This document shows, one piece after another, positions 1 through 5,864 of a stretch of DNA of 6,576 nucleotides (its first letter is position 1; every line of letters starts with the position of its first letter). The translations under genes were made by a program, and so were the position numbers. The stretch comes from Gammaproteobacteria bacterium (lineage in GTDB: Bacteria; Pseudomonadota; Gammaproteobacteria; JABDGN01): positions 1-6,576 of the forward strand of contig JAESTO010000111.1 of NCBI GenBank assembly GCA_016763565.1. Reading direction: 5' to 3'. Under the pieces are notes generated by a model. That model was not told the DNA's origin and made no database searches. It worked only from the letters and a program-made list of their open reading frames with translations.

Positions 1-461
1 CAAGAAAAAATCATGCCAATAATTTGTTTTTGTTGCTTGGTGACATAGCTATTAGCAAAAATACCAGTGACACCACAGCCAATCAATGCCGGTGTGTTTG
101 GCATACAACGAATTAAGGGTAGCTCTGTTGCAAACCACTGCATTAACTGACTTGAAGTGATACCTGCGGCTATGGAAACGATTAACGGTTTTTTTTTCTT
201 GACGGTTTGCTTAATTTCCATCACAGCTTGCTGGGTTGCTTGCGGCTTAACAGCTAGTATAATAATATCCGCAAATGTCGCCGCCTTGCTATTATCTTGA
301 TAGGTCTCCAGCGAAAATTGTTGCTGCAAAGCGGCTAGTTTTTTTTCATTATGGTCGGTTATTGAAATATTTTTTGCGGGATAGCCATTATTAATTAAAC
401 CACTCACCAATGCTGTTGCCATATTACCGGCGCCAATCAATACAATTTTTTTCTCTAACAT
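1..461 (-). CDS. proC: Pyrroline-5-carboxylate reductase, N-terminal part (cut by window edge)
   Basis: ProC reduces 1-pyrroline-5-carboxylate to L-proline with NAD(P)H, the last step of proline synthesis, in the cytoplasm. I translated the minus strand from the ATG at 461-459; the frame stays open to the window edge, giving 153 residues of an expected 270 or so. The N-terminal Rossmann fold shows the dinucleotide-binding motif GAGNMA (residues 10-15) after a hydrophobic strand, then AVKPQ (70-74), SIAAGIT (96-102) and the family signature RCMPNTPA (118-125). The missing C-terminal helical domain carries the dimer interface and most of the substrate site. The start overlaps the end of yggS by 7 nt (ATG inside ACATGTTAG). 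An AGGG lies 7 nt upstream of the ATG, so the gene is probably translated from the yggS transcript. Residues 88-91 are KKKK, encoded partly by a run of nine A. The identification is firm from the motifs. Confidence 0.95.
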   Translation of the reverse strand, partial: MLEKKIVLIGAGNMATALVSGLINNGYPAKNISITDHNEKKLAALQQQFSLETYQDNSKAATFADIIILAVKPQATQQAVMEIKQTVKKKKPLIVSIAAGITSSQLMQWFATELPLIRCMPNTPALIGCGVTGIFANSYVTKQQKQIIGMIFS

Positions 462-1147
462 GTCTTTTCCCTGCGTTCGCCAAAAATATCTGTACCAATA
501 CGTACAATCGTTGCGCCTTGTTCAATAGCCGCTTCTAGATCATGCGACATACCCATAGACAAGGTATCTAACGGAAAGCCTTGCTGCTGTAATTCAACAA
601 ATGCCCGCCGTAATTTAGCAAAAGTATTTTGTTGTGCATGGTAATCCTGTTGCTTAGCCGGAATAGCCATAAGGCCGCGTAAATGTAAATGCGTTAACGA
701 TTGAATTTTTATTATTAATGGAGGCAATTCATCAATAGTTATCCCCGATTTTGTGGCTTCTTCATCAAGGTTAATCTGCAAACAAATATTAAGTGGCGGC
801 ATATGTGCTGGACGTTGCTCATTTAGCCGCTTAGCAATTTTATAACGATCGATACTATGTACCCAAGTAAAATAATGAGCGATTTCTCGTGTTTTATTGC
901 TTTGAATGTGACCGATGAAATGCCACTCAAGATGATAATCTTGTAGTGCATTAATTTTCGTAATAGCTTCTTGTAGTTGATTTTCACCAAAGCGAGTTTG
1001 GCCTGCGTTGATAGCGTGCACAATATCATCAATAGAGCGTGTTTTGCTCACAGCCAACAAATTAACGGTATGGGCGGAGCGATGGCATCGTTGTGCTGTA
1101 TCAGCAATGCGTTTACAAACGTGTTGTAAATTTTGGGCGATTGTCAT
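455..1147 (-). CDS. yggS: YggS/PROSC family PLP-binding protein (PLP homeostasis)
   Basis: This family binds pyridoxal 5'-phosphate and buffers its free pool in the cytoplasm; no catalytic activity is firmly established. The protein has 230 residues, against 234 in E. coli, and a single alanine-racemase-like TIM barrel. The PLP lysine is K35 in LLAVSKT. Other family motifs are FGENQLQE (53-60), WHFIGHIQSNK (75-85), GLMAIPA, SMGMS (197-201) and the phosphate-binding RIGTDIFG (216-223). Residue 202 is His, where E. coli has Asp (SLGMSDD). The N-terminus MTIAQNL aligns with MNDIAHNL of E. coli as I recall it, so the start at 1147 looks right although no Shine-Dalgarno sequence precedes it. A TATAAT ends only 7 nt upstream of the ATG, so the message may be leaderless. 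It forms an operon with proC, overlapping it by 7 nt. Confidence 0.96.
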   Translation of the reverse strand: MTIAQNLQHVCKRIADTAQRCHRSAHTVNLLAVSKTRSIDDIVHAINAGQTRFGENQLQEAITKINALQDYHLEWHFIGHIQSNKTREIAHYFTWVHSIDRYKIAKRLNEQRPAHMPPLNICLQINLDEEATKSGITIDELPPLIIKIQSLTHLHLRGLMAIPAKQQDYHAQQNTFAKLRRAFVELQQQGFPLDTLSMGMSHDLEAAIEQGATIVRIGTDIFGERREKTC

Positions 1148-1153
1148 ATCAAG

Positions 1154-1160
1154 TATTATA
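1154..1160. promoter_or_regulatory. Candidate divergent promoter with overlapping -10 elements
   Basis: The heptamer TATTATA reads TATAAT on the minus strand (1160-1155), a perfect sigma-70 -10 element facing yggS, and TATTAT on the plus strand (1154-1159, 5 of 6), facing the transporter. On the minus side, an 18-nt spacer leads back to a weak TTGCTG (-35, 3 of 6, at 1184-1179). The plus side has no good -35 at the right distance. The 59-bp gap leaves little other room for two promoters. TATGAT at 1168-1173 is a second plus-strand -10 candidate. In A/T-rich DNA such matches arise by chance, so this is a moderate call. Confidence 0.45.
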
Positions 1161-1193
1161 CGGCGAATATGATAAAATCAGCAAAATTTATGA

Positions 1194-1197
1194 AGGA
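1194..1197 (+). promoter_or_regulatory. Shine-Dalgarno AGGA that fixes the transporter start
   Basis: AGGA (within GAAGGAA) lies 9 nt before the ATG at 1207. It supports 1207 as the start rather than the longer open frame beginning at 1093, which would run over yggS and add 38 residues unlike the family's N-terminus. Confidence 0.75.
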
Positions 1198-1206
1198 ATA
1201 ATTGTT

Positions 1207-2424
1207 ATGAATACTCGTTTTATTGGCGCAACTTTATTACTTGCCGGCATCTCCATTGGTGGTGCTATGCTAGCATTGCCTGTCATTACTGCAATATATG
1301 GCTTTGTTGTAGCTACAATATTATTTGTTATTGCCTGGGCTTATTTAACCTTTACCGCGTTGCTAATTTTAGAAATCAATTTATGGATGCCTGAAGGTAG
1401 CAACTTTATTTTTATGGCGAATAAAACGCTCGGTAAGGTGGGTGGGGCGATCACCTGGTTAAGTTATTTGTTATTGTTTTATTCCTTACTGGCTGCATAC
1501 ATTACTGGCCTGAGTGGATTAACGGTTAGCGATGCGAGCTATTATTTTCATATTCATACCTATCCTTGGATTGCATCTATTATCACAATTATATTATTCA
1601 GCGTGATTATTTATTTGGGTACGCGGTGTGTTGATATGCTTAATCGTCTATTTATGGTCGGATTAATTATTACCTACATATTATTATGTATTCTAGTCAC
1701 ACCTCATGCGACGCATTTAGATCTGCATTATATAGATCTACATGCGTGGTGGCTGGCTTTACCGATTGTTACCACTGCCTTTGGTTCACATATCGTTATT
1801 CCGAGCATGCGGACTTATTTACAGGGTAATGTTAAATTGCTACGTTGGGCTATTATTCTTGGGTCAACGATTACCTTATTAGTCTATTTATTTTGGGAGG
1901 CCTTAATTCTTGGTAGTTTACCGATTAAAGACAGTAGCTATAGCTTGCATGCCATTCTATTATCTGGACAACCGCAAGTGGGATTAGCCAATGCCCTTAG
2001 CGTGTTATTGCATAATAGTTGGGTCGGTGACGGCTTTCGTTGGTTTGCCCTTCTTGCTATTTGCACATCATTATTAGGGGTTGCTTTTAGTCTATTTGAT
2101 TTTTTATCAGATGGTTTCAATATTAAAAAAACACACGGTGGTAAATTAATGACAGCTACGCTTACATTTTTACCGCCTTTTATTTATGCACTATTCTATC
2201 CCAAAGGTTTTGTATTAGCGTTGAGCTACGCTGGCGCTATTGTTGCTATTTTATTAGGAATTTTGCCAGCCAGCATGGCGTGGTGGGGGCGGTATAAACT
2301 ATCACTGGCAGAACAGGCGCATTACCGTGTGCATGGTGGTAGAATCATGCTGTTGTTAGTAGGATTTTTCTCATTATTGGTAATTATGTCACAATTTGCC
2401 AGTGTGTTTAAATTTTCCTTGTAG
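1207..2424 (+). CDS. Aromatic amino acid transporter, TyrP/Mtr (HAAAP) family
   Basis: This is an inner-membrane permease likely to import tyrosine or tryptophan with a proton. From the ATG at 1207 it has 405 residues, close to E. coli TyrP (about 403). It is almost entirely hydrophobic, with about 11 membrane segments. The first helix carries the family hallmark AGISIGGAMLALPV (residues 13-26), matching the G-x-x-I-G-x-G-M-L-A-L-P pattern of TyrP and Mtr. A middle segment, IVTTAFGSHIVIPSM, resembles the family's conserved FGFHG-type region around the fourth or fifth helix. The substrate (Tyr, Trp or Phe) cannot be told from sequence alone, so no symbol is given. It is divergent from yggS and is followed 57 bp later by a small membrane protein gene on the same strand. 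A strong hairpin lies inside the coding region at 1711-1747. Confidence 0.88.
   Translation: MNTRFIGATLLLAGISIGGAMLALPVITAIYGFVVATILFVIAWAYLTFTALLILEINLWMPEGSNFIFMANKTLGKVGGAITWLSYLLLFYSLLAAYITGLSGLTVSDASYYFHIHTYPWIASIITIILFSVIIYLGTRCVDMLNRLFMVGLIITYILLCILVTPHATHLDLHYIDLHAWWLALPIVTTAFGSHIVIPSMRTYLQGNVKLLRWAIILGSTITLLVYLFWEALILGSLPIKDSSYSLHAILLSGQPQVGLANALSVLLHNSWVGDGFRWFALLAICTSLLGVAFSLFDFLSDGFNIKKTHGGKLMTATLTFLPPFIYALFYPKGFVLALSYAGAIVAILLGILPASMAWWGRYKLSLAEQAHYRVHGGRIMLLLVGFFSLLVIMSQFASVFKFSL
1711..1747 (+). repeat. Near-perfect 14-bp inverted repeat inside the transporter gene
   Basis: The arms ACGCATTTAGATCT (1711-1724) and AGATCTACATGCGT (1734-1747) pair at 13 of 14 positions, with one T-C mismatch at 1717/1741 and a 9-nt loop. 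The same stretch is an imperfect direct repeat at the codon level (TTAGATCTGCAT then ATAGATCTACAT), because AGATCT is its own complement. It encodes LDLHYIDLH, starting two codons after residue 169. No U-rich tract follows, so it is not an intrinsic terminator. Confidence 0.8.
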
Positions 2425-2468
2425 ACCTATAACGTGAACATGCAACGTACAAATATTTTAACTATTAA

Positions 2469-2473
2469 AGGAG
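2469..2473 (+). promoter_or_regulatory. Strong Shine-Dalgarno AGGAG for the small membrane protein
   Basis: AGGAG (in AAAGGAG) sits 8 nt before the ATG at 2482, an ideal arrangement. It is the best evidence besides open frame and composition that this unrecognised gene is translated. No convincing promoter is visible in the 57-bp gap after the transporter, so read-through from that gene is plausible. Confidence 0.8.
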
Positions 2474-2481
2474 CTTGAACT

Positions 2482-2889
2482 ATGAATAAACCTAAATTTA
2501 TCTTGTCTTACTGTGCTGTGTTTGTATTTATTTTTTTCTTTGAATGGTTATTTCATGGCGTAATGCTTAACGATATTTATATGAGCACCGCTAGTTTATG
2601 GCGCACACCTGAGGCAATGCACAGTCGCTTTTTGTGGATGTTATTAGGCGACGCGTTGCTGGCTATTTTCTTTTGTGCCATTTTTTTACAAGGGTATAAA
2701 AACAAAGGGATTATGGAAGGTGTTCGCTATGGCTTACTGATTGGGCTACTGTTTGCACCTATGCATATAATGATGTACGTAGTATTGCCTATTTCTCCGT
2801 TACTCATGGTGTATTGGCTTATGGGTTCTTTCGTTGAGTTTATTATTGCTGGCATAATTACTGCAGCAATTTATAGACCACTAAACTAA
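2482..2889 (+). CDS. Small four-helix inner-membrane protein of unknown function
   Basis: I do not recognise a named family with certainty. The 135-residue product has four predicted membrane helices, at about residues 6-26, 51-70, 82-103 and 107-130, with short loops and no cleavable signal. Charged or polar residues within or next to the helices include E21 and H25 (in EWLFHGV), D57, H95 and E119. The pattern of a first helix ending in a His-Gly pair, then a TP-containing loop and GVRYGL (80-85), resembles a group of small conserved hypothetical membrane proteins from proteobacteria, from memory only. The codon usage looks like that of its neighbours. It has a strong Shine-Dalgarno and lies 57 bp after the transporter. 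That the gene is real is well supported; its role is open. Confidence 0.8.
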   Translation: MNKPKFILSYCAVFVFIFFFEWLFHGVMLNDIYMSTASLWRTPEAMHSRFLWMLLGDALLAIFFCAIFLQGYKNKGIMEGVRYGLLIGLLFAPMHIMMYVVLPISPLLMVYWLMGSFVEFIIAGIITAAIYRPLN

Positions 2890-2899
2890 ATCTGTTTCT

Positions 2900-2957
2900 T
2901 CCTAGGCTCAAGTACGTGGCGACTACCCGGCGTGCTGGAGCGTTATTAAACCTAGGA
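2900..2957 (+). repeat. GC-rich stem-loop element bounded by CCTAGG
   Basis: The outer arms TCCTAGG (2900-2906) and CCTAGGA (2951-2957) are a 7-bp inverted repeat. Inside, 2906-2916 pairs with 2931-2941 at 10 of 11 positions: GCTC, an A-G mismatch, then AGTACG against CGTGCT with one G-T pair, and a 14-nt loop. G2906 can join only one of the two stems. The core 2911-2942 is 22 of 32 G+C, far above the surroundings. No U-tract follows, so it is not a standard terminator. It could be a small dispersed repeat, a processing signal or a leader structure for the mip-like gene. Confidence 0.6.
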
Positions 2958-2982
2958 TTGGCAGTTGATAACCTATTTTTTT

Positions 2983-2988
2983 AAGGGG
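2983..2988 (+). promoter_or_regulatory. Shine-Dalgarno AAGGGG deciding the mip-like start
   Basis: Three in-frame starts lie in a row: GTG 2988, ATG 2991 and ATG 2994. AAGGGG at 2983-2988 overlaps the GTG, is 2 nt from the first ATG and 5 nt from the second (7 nt counted from AAGG). The ATG at 2994 therefore fits best and also gives a normal signal peptide. Confidence 0.7.
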
Positions 2989-2993
2989 TGATG

Positions 2994-3692
2994 ATGAAAC
3001 TAAAATTATGTATTCTTACTATCAGTTTATTCTTGTGTATTAGTCAAATTTATGCGGCAAAAGCAATGAGTAAAACAGACAAACTTAGTTATACTATGGG
3101 CTATCAAACGGGCGTTAATTTTAAAACCTATAAAATTAACATTGATTCACAAATATTTGCTAAAGGTTTGCAAGATGCGTTATCGGGCAAAAAGTCCTTA
3201 CTCAGCAAAAAAGAGCAACAAGCAGTAATCGCTGCTTATCAACAGGAGATGATGAAGAAAATGCAACATCAAGCCACCAACCAAAGTGCACAAAACATTG
3301 AAGCTGGCGCTAAATTTCTAGCAGATAATGCGAAAAAACCCAGTGTTGAAACCACAGCAAGTGGGTTACAATATAAAATTTTAGACGAAGGCAAAGGTGA
3401 TAAGCCGACGGCTAAAGATATTGTTACTGTCGATTATGAAGGTAAATTTATTGGCGGTAAAATTTTTGACAGTTCTTATCAACGTGGTACACCGGCAACC
3501 TTTCCAGTGAGCGGCGTGATTAAAGGTTGGACTGAAGCCTTACAAATGATGCATAAAGGTGCAACGTGGGAATTGTATATACCGGCTAGTTTGGCTTATG
3601 GCGACCGTGGCATGTCAGGCGCTATCGGGCCTAGTGAAACATTGATTTTTAAAGTGCACTTAATCTCCATTGAAAAACCAGCTAATGCTTAA
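2994..3692 (+). CDS. mip: Mip-like FKBP-type peptidyl-prolyl isomerase, exported
   Basis: This enzyme catalyses cis-trans isomerisation of peptidyl-prolyl bonds in the periplasm or at the cell surface. From the ATG at 2994 it has 232 residues; Legionella Mip has about 233. Residues 1-21 form a signal peptide (KLK, hydrophobic core, cleavage near IYA/AKA). The FKBP N-terminal helical dimerisation domain follows (about 25-115; LSYTMGYQTG at 31-40, FAKGLQDALSG at 55-65), ending in a long helix. The FKBP domain runs from SGLQYKIL (123-130) to the end. The ligand-site residues of FKBP12 are all present: Y148, F158, D159, F170, V175, I176, W179, Y202 and F219. In Legionella and Coxiella this protein aids infection; whether it does so here is not shown. 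FkpA is the alternative name; the length and last residues (FKVHLISIEK) favour Mip. No clear promoter is visible just upstream. Confidence 0.92.
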   Translation: MKLKLCILTISLFLCISQIYAAKAMSKTDKLSYTMGYQTGVNFKTYKINIDSQIFAKGLQDALSGKKSLLSKKEQQAVIAAYQQEMMKKMQHQATNQSAQNIEAGAKFLADNAKKPSVETTASGLQYKILDEGKGDKPTAKDIVTVDYEGKFIGGKIFDSSYQRGTPATFPVSGVIKGWTEALQMMHKGATWELYIPASLAYGDRGMSGAIGPSETLIFKVHLISIEKPANA

Positions 3693-3751
3693 AGATTATT
3701 GATGACGGTCGTTTAATCCGAAATAAAGAATAGCTGTATTATTTTTGCGTA

Positions 3752-3785
3752 GACAACCCAATCTATTTTTATATATTGGGTTGTC
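3752..3785 (+). repeat. Perfect 11-bp inverted repeat between mip-like gene and ampG
   Basis: GACAACCCAAT (3752-3762) and ATTGGGTTGTC (3775-3785) are exact complements with a 12-nt A/T-rich loop. The stem-loop starts 59 bp after the mip-like stop codon, where a terminator would be expected, but neither strand has a U-tract after the stem (AGTGGGGCG on plus, TACGCAAAA on minus). It may act as a 3'-end stabiliser, a Rho-linked end, a protein site or a dispersed repeat. The rest of the 189-bp gap 3693-3881 holds a GC-richer patch (3786-3813) and the ampG promoter. Confidence 0.7.
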
Positions 3786-3822
3786 AGTGGGGCGCATGGG
3801 GTACAAGAGCCCAGAATAGTTA

Positions 3823-3831
3823 TGCTATAAT
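3823..3831 (+). promoter_or_regulatory. Extended -10 promoter for ampG
   Basis: TGCTATAAT holds a perfect TATAAT (3826-3831) preceded by the TGn extension, which can replace a good -35 in sigma-70 promoters. The hexamers 16-18 nt upstream do not resemble TTGACA. Transcription would start near 3838, leaving a leader of about 44 nt before the ATG at 3882. Confidence 0.65.
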
Positions 3832-3881
3832 TTACTGCATTCAATCTCAAATATTTTAGCTGGTTTCGCTCGCTAATTCTC

Positions 3882-5099
3882 ATGAATAACCGCAAGTATT
3901 TCCATCCTCAATTTATTTATATGTTATTGCTAGGTTTTTCTTCGGGATTACCCTTTGCTTTAACCAGTACAACCTTGCAAGCTTGGTTTGCAGCATCTAA
4001 CCTTCATATTAAAGATATTGGTTTTCTCAGCTTAGTGGGTTTGCCGTACATATTAAAATTTTTGTGGGCGCCAATGATGGATCGTTGGAGGCTTCCTTTC
4101 CTTGGCCATCGTCGTGGTTGGATGTTAATTACGCAACTTATGTTGCTGGCTACTATCGCGTTTATGGCATGGTTTACACCTAAAACTGATGCTACCTTAC
4201 TGGCCGCTTTGGCATTTGTGGTTGCTTTTTTTTCAGCGTCACAAGATATCGTGTTAGATGCGTATCGTACTGACATCACGGCGGTACAACAGCGTGGTTT
4301 AATTTCTGCAATATGGCTATTCGGTTGGCGCATAGCAACGTTAGCTTCGGCAGGTGGCGCATTAATTGCCGCACAGTATTTTGGGTGGCATAGTGCCATT
4401 TTATTTATTGCGGCAATGATGCTAATCGGCATTATTAGCACACTGATTTGTGAAGCACCTAAACACGATCATTTCCATAGTACAAGTTTATGGCAACTTA
4501 TTATCGATGCCAGCAAAGAATTTTTATTACGCCGTTATGGGGGGTGGTTATTATTATTTATTGTATTATACAAATTAGGCGATGCTGCTGCATTGAGTTT
4601 AAGTACCACATTTTATTTGCGTGAATTGGGTTTTAGTTTAGCGACTATTGGTGGCGTTAATAAAAGTGTAGCGATCGTCGCGACTATTTTAGGTGCCTTG
4701 TTGGGTGGTATGTTTATGCTGCGTCTACGCTTATATTCTTCCTTGCTGTACTTTGGCATTTTGCAAGCGGTATCTAATGTGTTTTTTACAGGGTTAGCCC
4801 TTGTTGGTAAAAGCTTAAGTTTATTTATGATAACGGTATTTGTCGAACATTTTACTGGGGGTATGGGTACTGCTGCATTTTTTGCTTTCCTTATGGCGTT
4901 ATGTGATCGGCGTTATACGGCTATGCAATTTGCCTTATTCTCGGCGCTTGCTTCTGTTGGGCGAATAGTCATAGGTCCTATAGCCGGTTATATGGTTAAT
5001 GATATCGGTTGGCCACTTTTTTTCTTGAGCAGTTTTATTGTTGCCTTACCTGGCCTAGGATTATTACTGTGGTTGCGTAAACGTGTGGATTTTGAATGA
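3882..5099 (+). CDS. ampG: AmpG-type anhydro-muropeptide permease (MFS)
   Basis: AmpG imports GlcNAc-anhydroMurNAc-peptides from the periplasm so that cell-wall fragments can be recycled; in many gammaproteobacteria this flux also controls AmpC beta-lactamase. The protein has 405 residues and about 12 membrane helices. Motifs shared with E. coli AmpG are GFSSGLPFALTSTTLQAW (residues 18-35), GFLSLVGLPYILKFLWAP (47-64) followed by MMDRW, then HRRGWMLITQ (76-85) and SASQDIVLDAYRTD (118-131). It is shorter than E. coli AmpG (491), lacking the extra C-terminal helices; such 12-helix forms are common. The ATG at 3882 fits the family's N-terminus but has no Shine-Dalgarno sequence in front. It is convergent with the Nif3-family gene across 10 bp, with no evident terminator between them. 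Confidence 0.92.
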   Translation: MNNRKYFHPQFIYMLLLGFSSGLPFALTSTTLQAWFAASNLHIKDIGFLSLVGLPYILKFLWAPMMDRWRLPFLGHRRGWMLITQLMLLATIAFMAWFTPKTDATLLAALAFVVAFFSASQDIVLDAYRTDITAVQQRGLISAIWLFGWRIATLASAGGALIAAQYFGWHSAILFIAAMMLIGIISTLICEAPKHDHFHSTSLWQLIIDASKEFLLRRYGGWLLLFIVLYKLGDAAALSLSTTFYLRELGFSLATIGGVNKSVAIVATILGALLGGMFMLRLRLYSSLLYFGILQAVSNVFFTGLALVGKSLSLFMITVFVEHFTGGMGTAAFFAFLMALCDRRYTAMQFALFSALASVGRIVIGPIAGYMVNDIGWPLFFLSSFIVALPGLGLLLWLRKRVDFE

Positions 5100-5109
5100 T
5101 TTTTTTAGG

Positions 5110-5864
5110 TTAAATCGGATTCTCTTCATTAATAAAACAATGTTGTAAGTTAAATTTCATCGCTAAATGTTCACCTAGGGCTTGTACACCGTAACGCTCA
5201 GTCGCATGATGACCTGCAGCAAAATAATGAATGCCTAATTCTTTAGCGAGGTGGAACGTGCGTTCTGATGCTTCGCCACTAAGGTAAGCATCGACGCCTA
5301 AGCTAGCCGCATGCGTAATATAATCCTGTGCTGCACCGGTGCACCAAGCTATTGTTTTTATATCGCGTTGATTTCCTGCAATGTGTAAAGGTTTTTGTCG
5401 TAGTTGCTGCGTTATATGCTTTATGAATGTTTCACTGCTCATCGGTATTGATAATTCACCAATGCAACCGAGCATCTGGTCATCTTTTTCACCAAGCATT
5501 TTTGTAATGCTTAAATGTAAGCGTTTGGCTAATTGCACATTATTGCCATAATCTGCATGAGCATCTAGAGGTAAGTGATAAGCAATTAAATTAATGTTGT
5601 GTTTGATTAAGGTAGCAATCCGTTGATGTTTATAGCCTACTAAGCAAGGATCTTCGCCTCGCCAAAAATAGCCATGATGCACTAACAAAACATCAGCTTT
5701 TTTTTTAATGGCTTCATTAATGACTGCTTGGCTTGCGGTAACGGCTGTAACTACATTATTAATTGTGGATTTTCCTGCAATTTGTAGGCCATTGGGCGCA
5801 TAATCTTGAAAATGTTGTGGTTGGAGCAATTGTTGCAGATAATCAACAATCTCGGTGCGAATCA

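Noticed and set aside
823..1032. A 69-codon minus-strand open frame inside yggS
   Set aside because: It is a different frame of the same strand as yggS, with no motif of its own, and yggS is unmistakable.
1093..1206. A 38-residue N-terminal extension of the transporter from an ATG at 1093
   Set aside because: It would overlap yggS on the other strand, does not resemble the family's N-terminus, and the ATG at 1207 has a well-placed AGGA and gives the usual family length.
1938..2120. A 60-codon minus-strand open frame inside the transporter
   Set aside because: It is antisense to well-supported membrane helices and has no ribosome site or recognisable domain.
2958..2979. A sigma-70 promoter for the mip-like gene from TTGGCA (2958) and TATTTT (2974)
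   Set aside because: The hexamers are only 10 nt apart, well short of the 16-18 nt needed, and the second matches the consensus at only 4 of 6 positions.
3713..3895. A 60-codon minus-strand open frame across the gap before ampG
   Set aside because: It runs through the perfect inverted repeat and the ampG promoter, has no recognisable domain, and its start lies within ampG. The structure of the region explains it better as non-coding.
4004..4441. A 145-codon minus-strand open frame inside ampG
   Set aside because: It lies wholly antisense to a clearly identified gene, has a Cys- and Ala-rich composition typical of shadow frames, and no ribosome site or family motif.
5100..5106. A run of seven T after ampG as an intrinsic terminator
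   Set aside because: No GC-rich stem precedes it within the needed distance.
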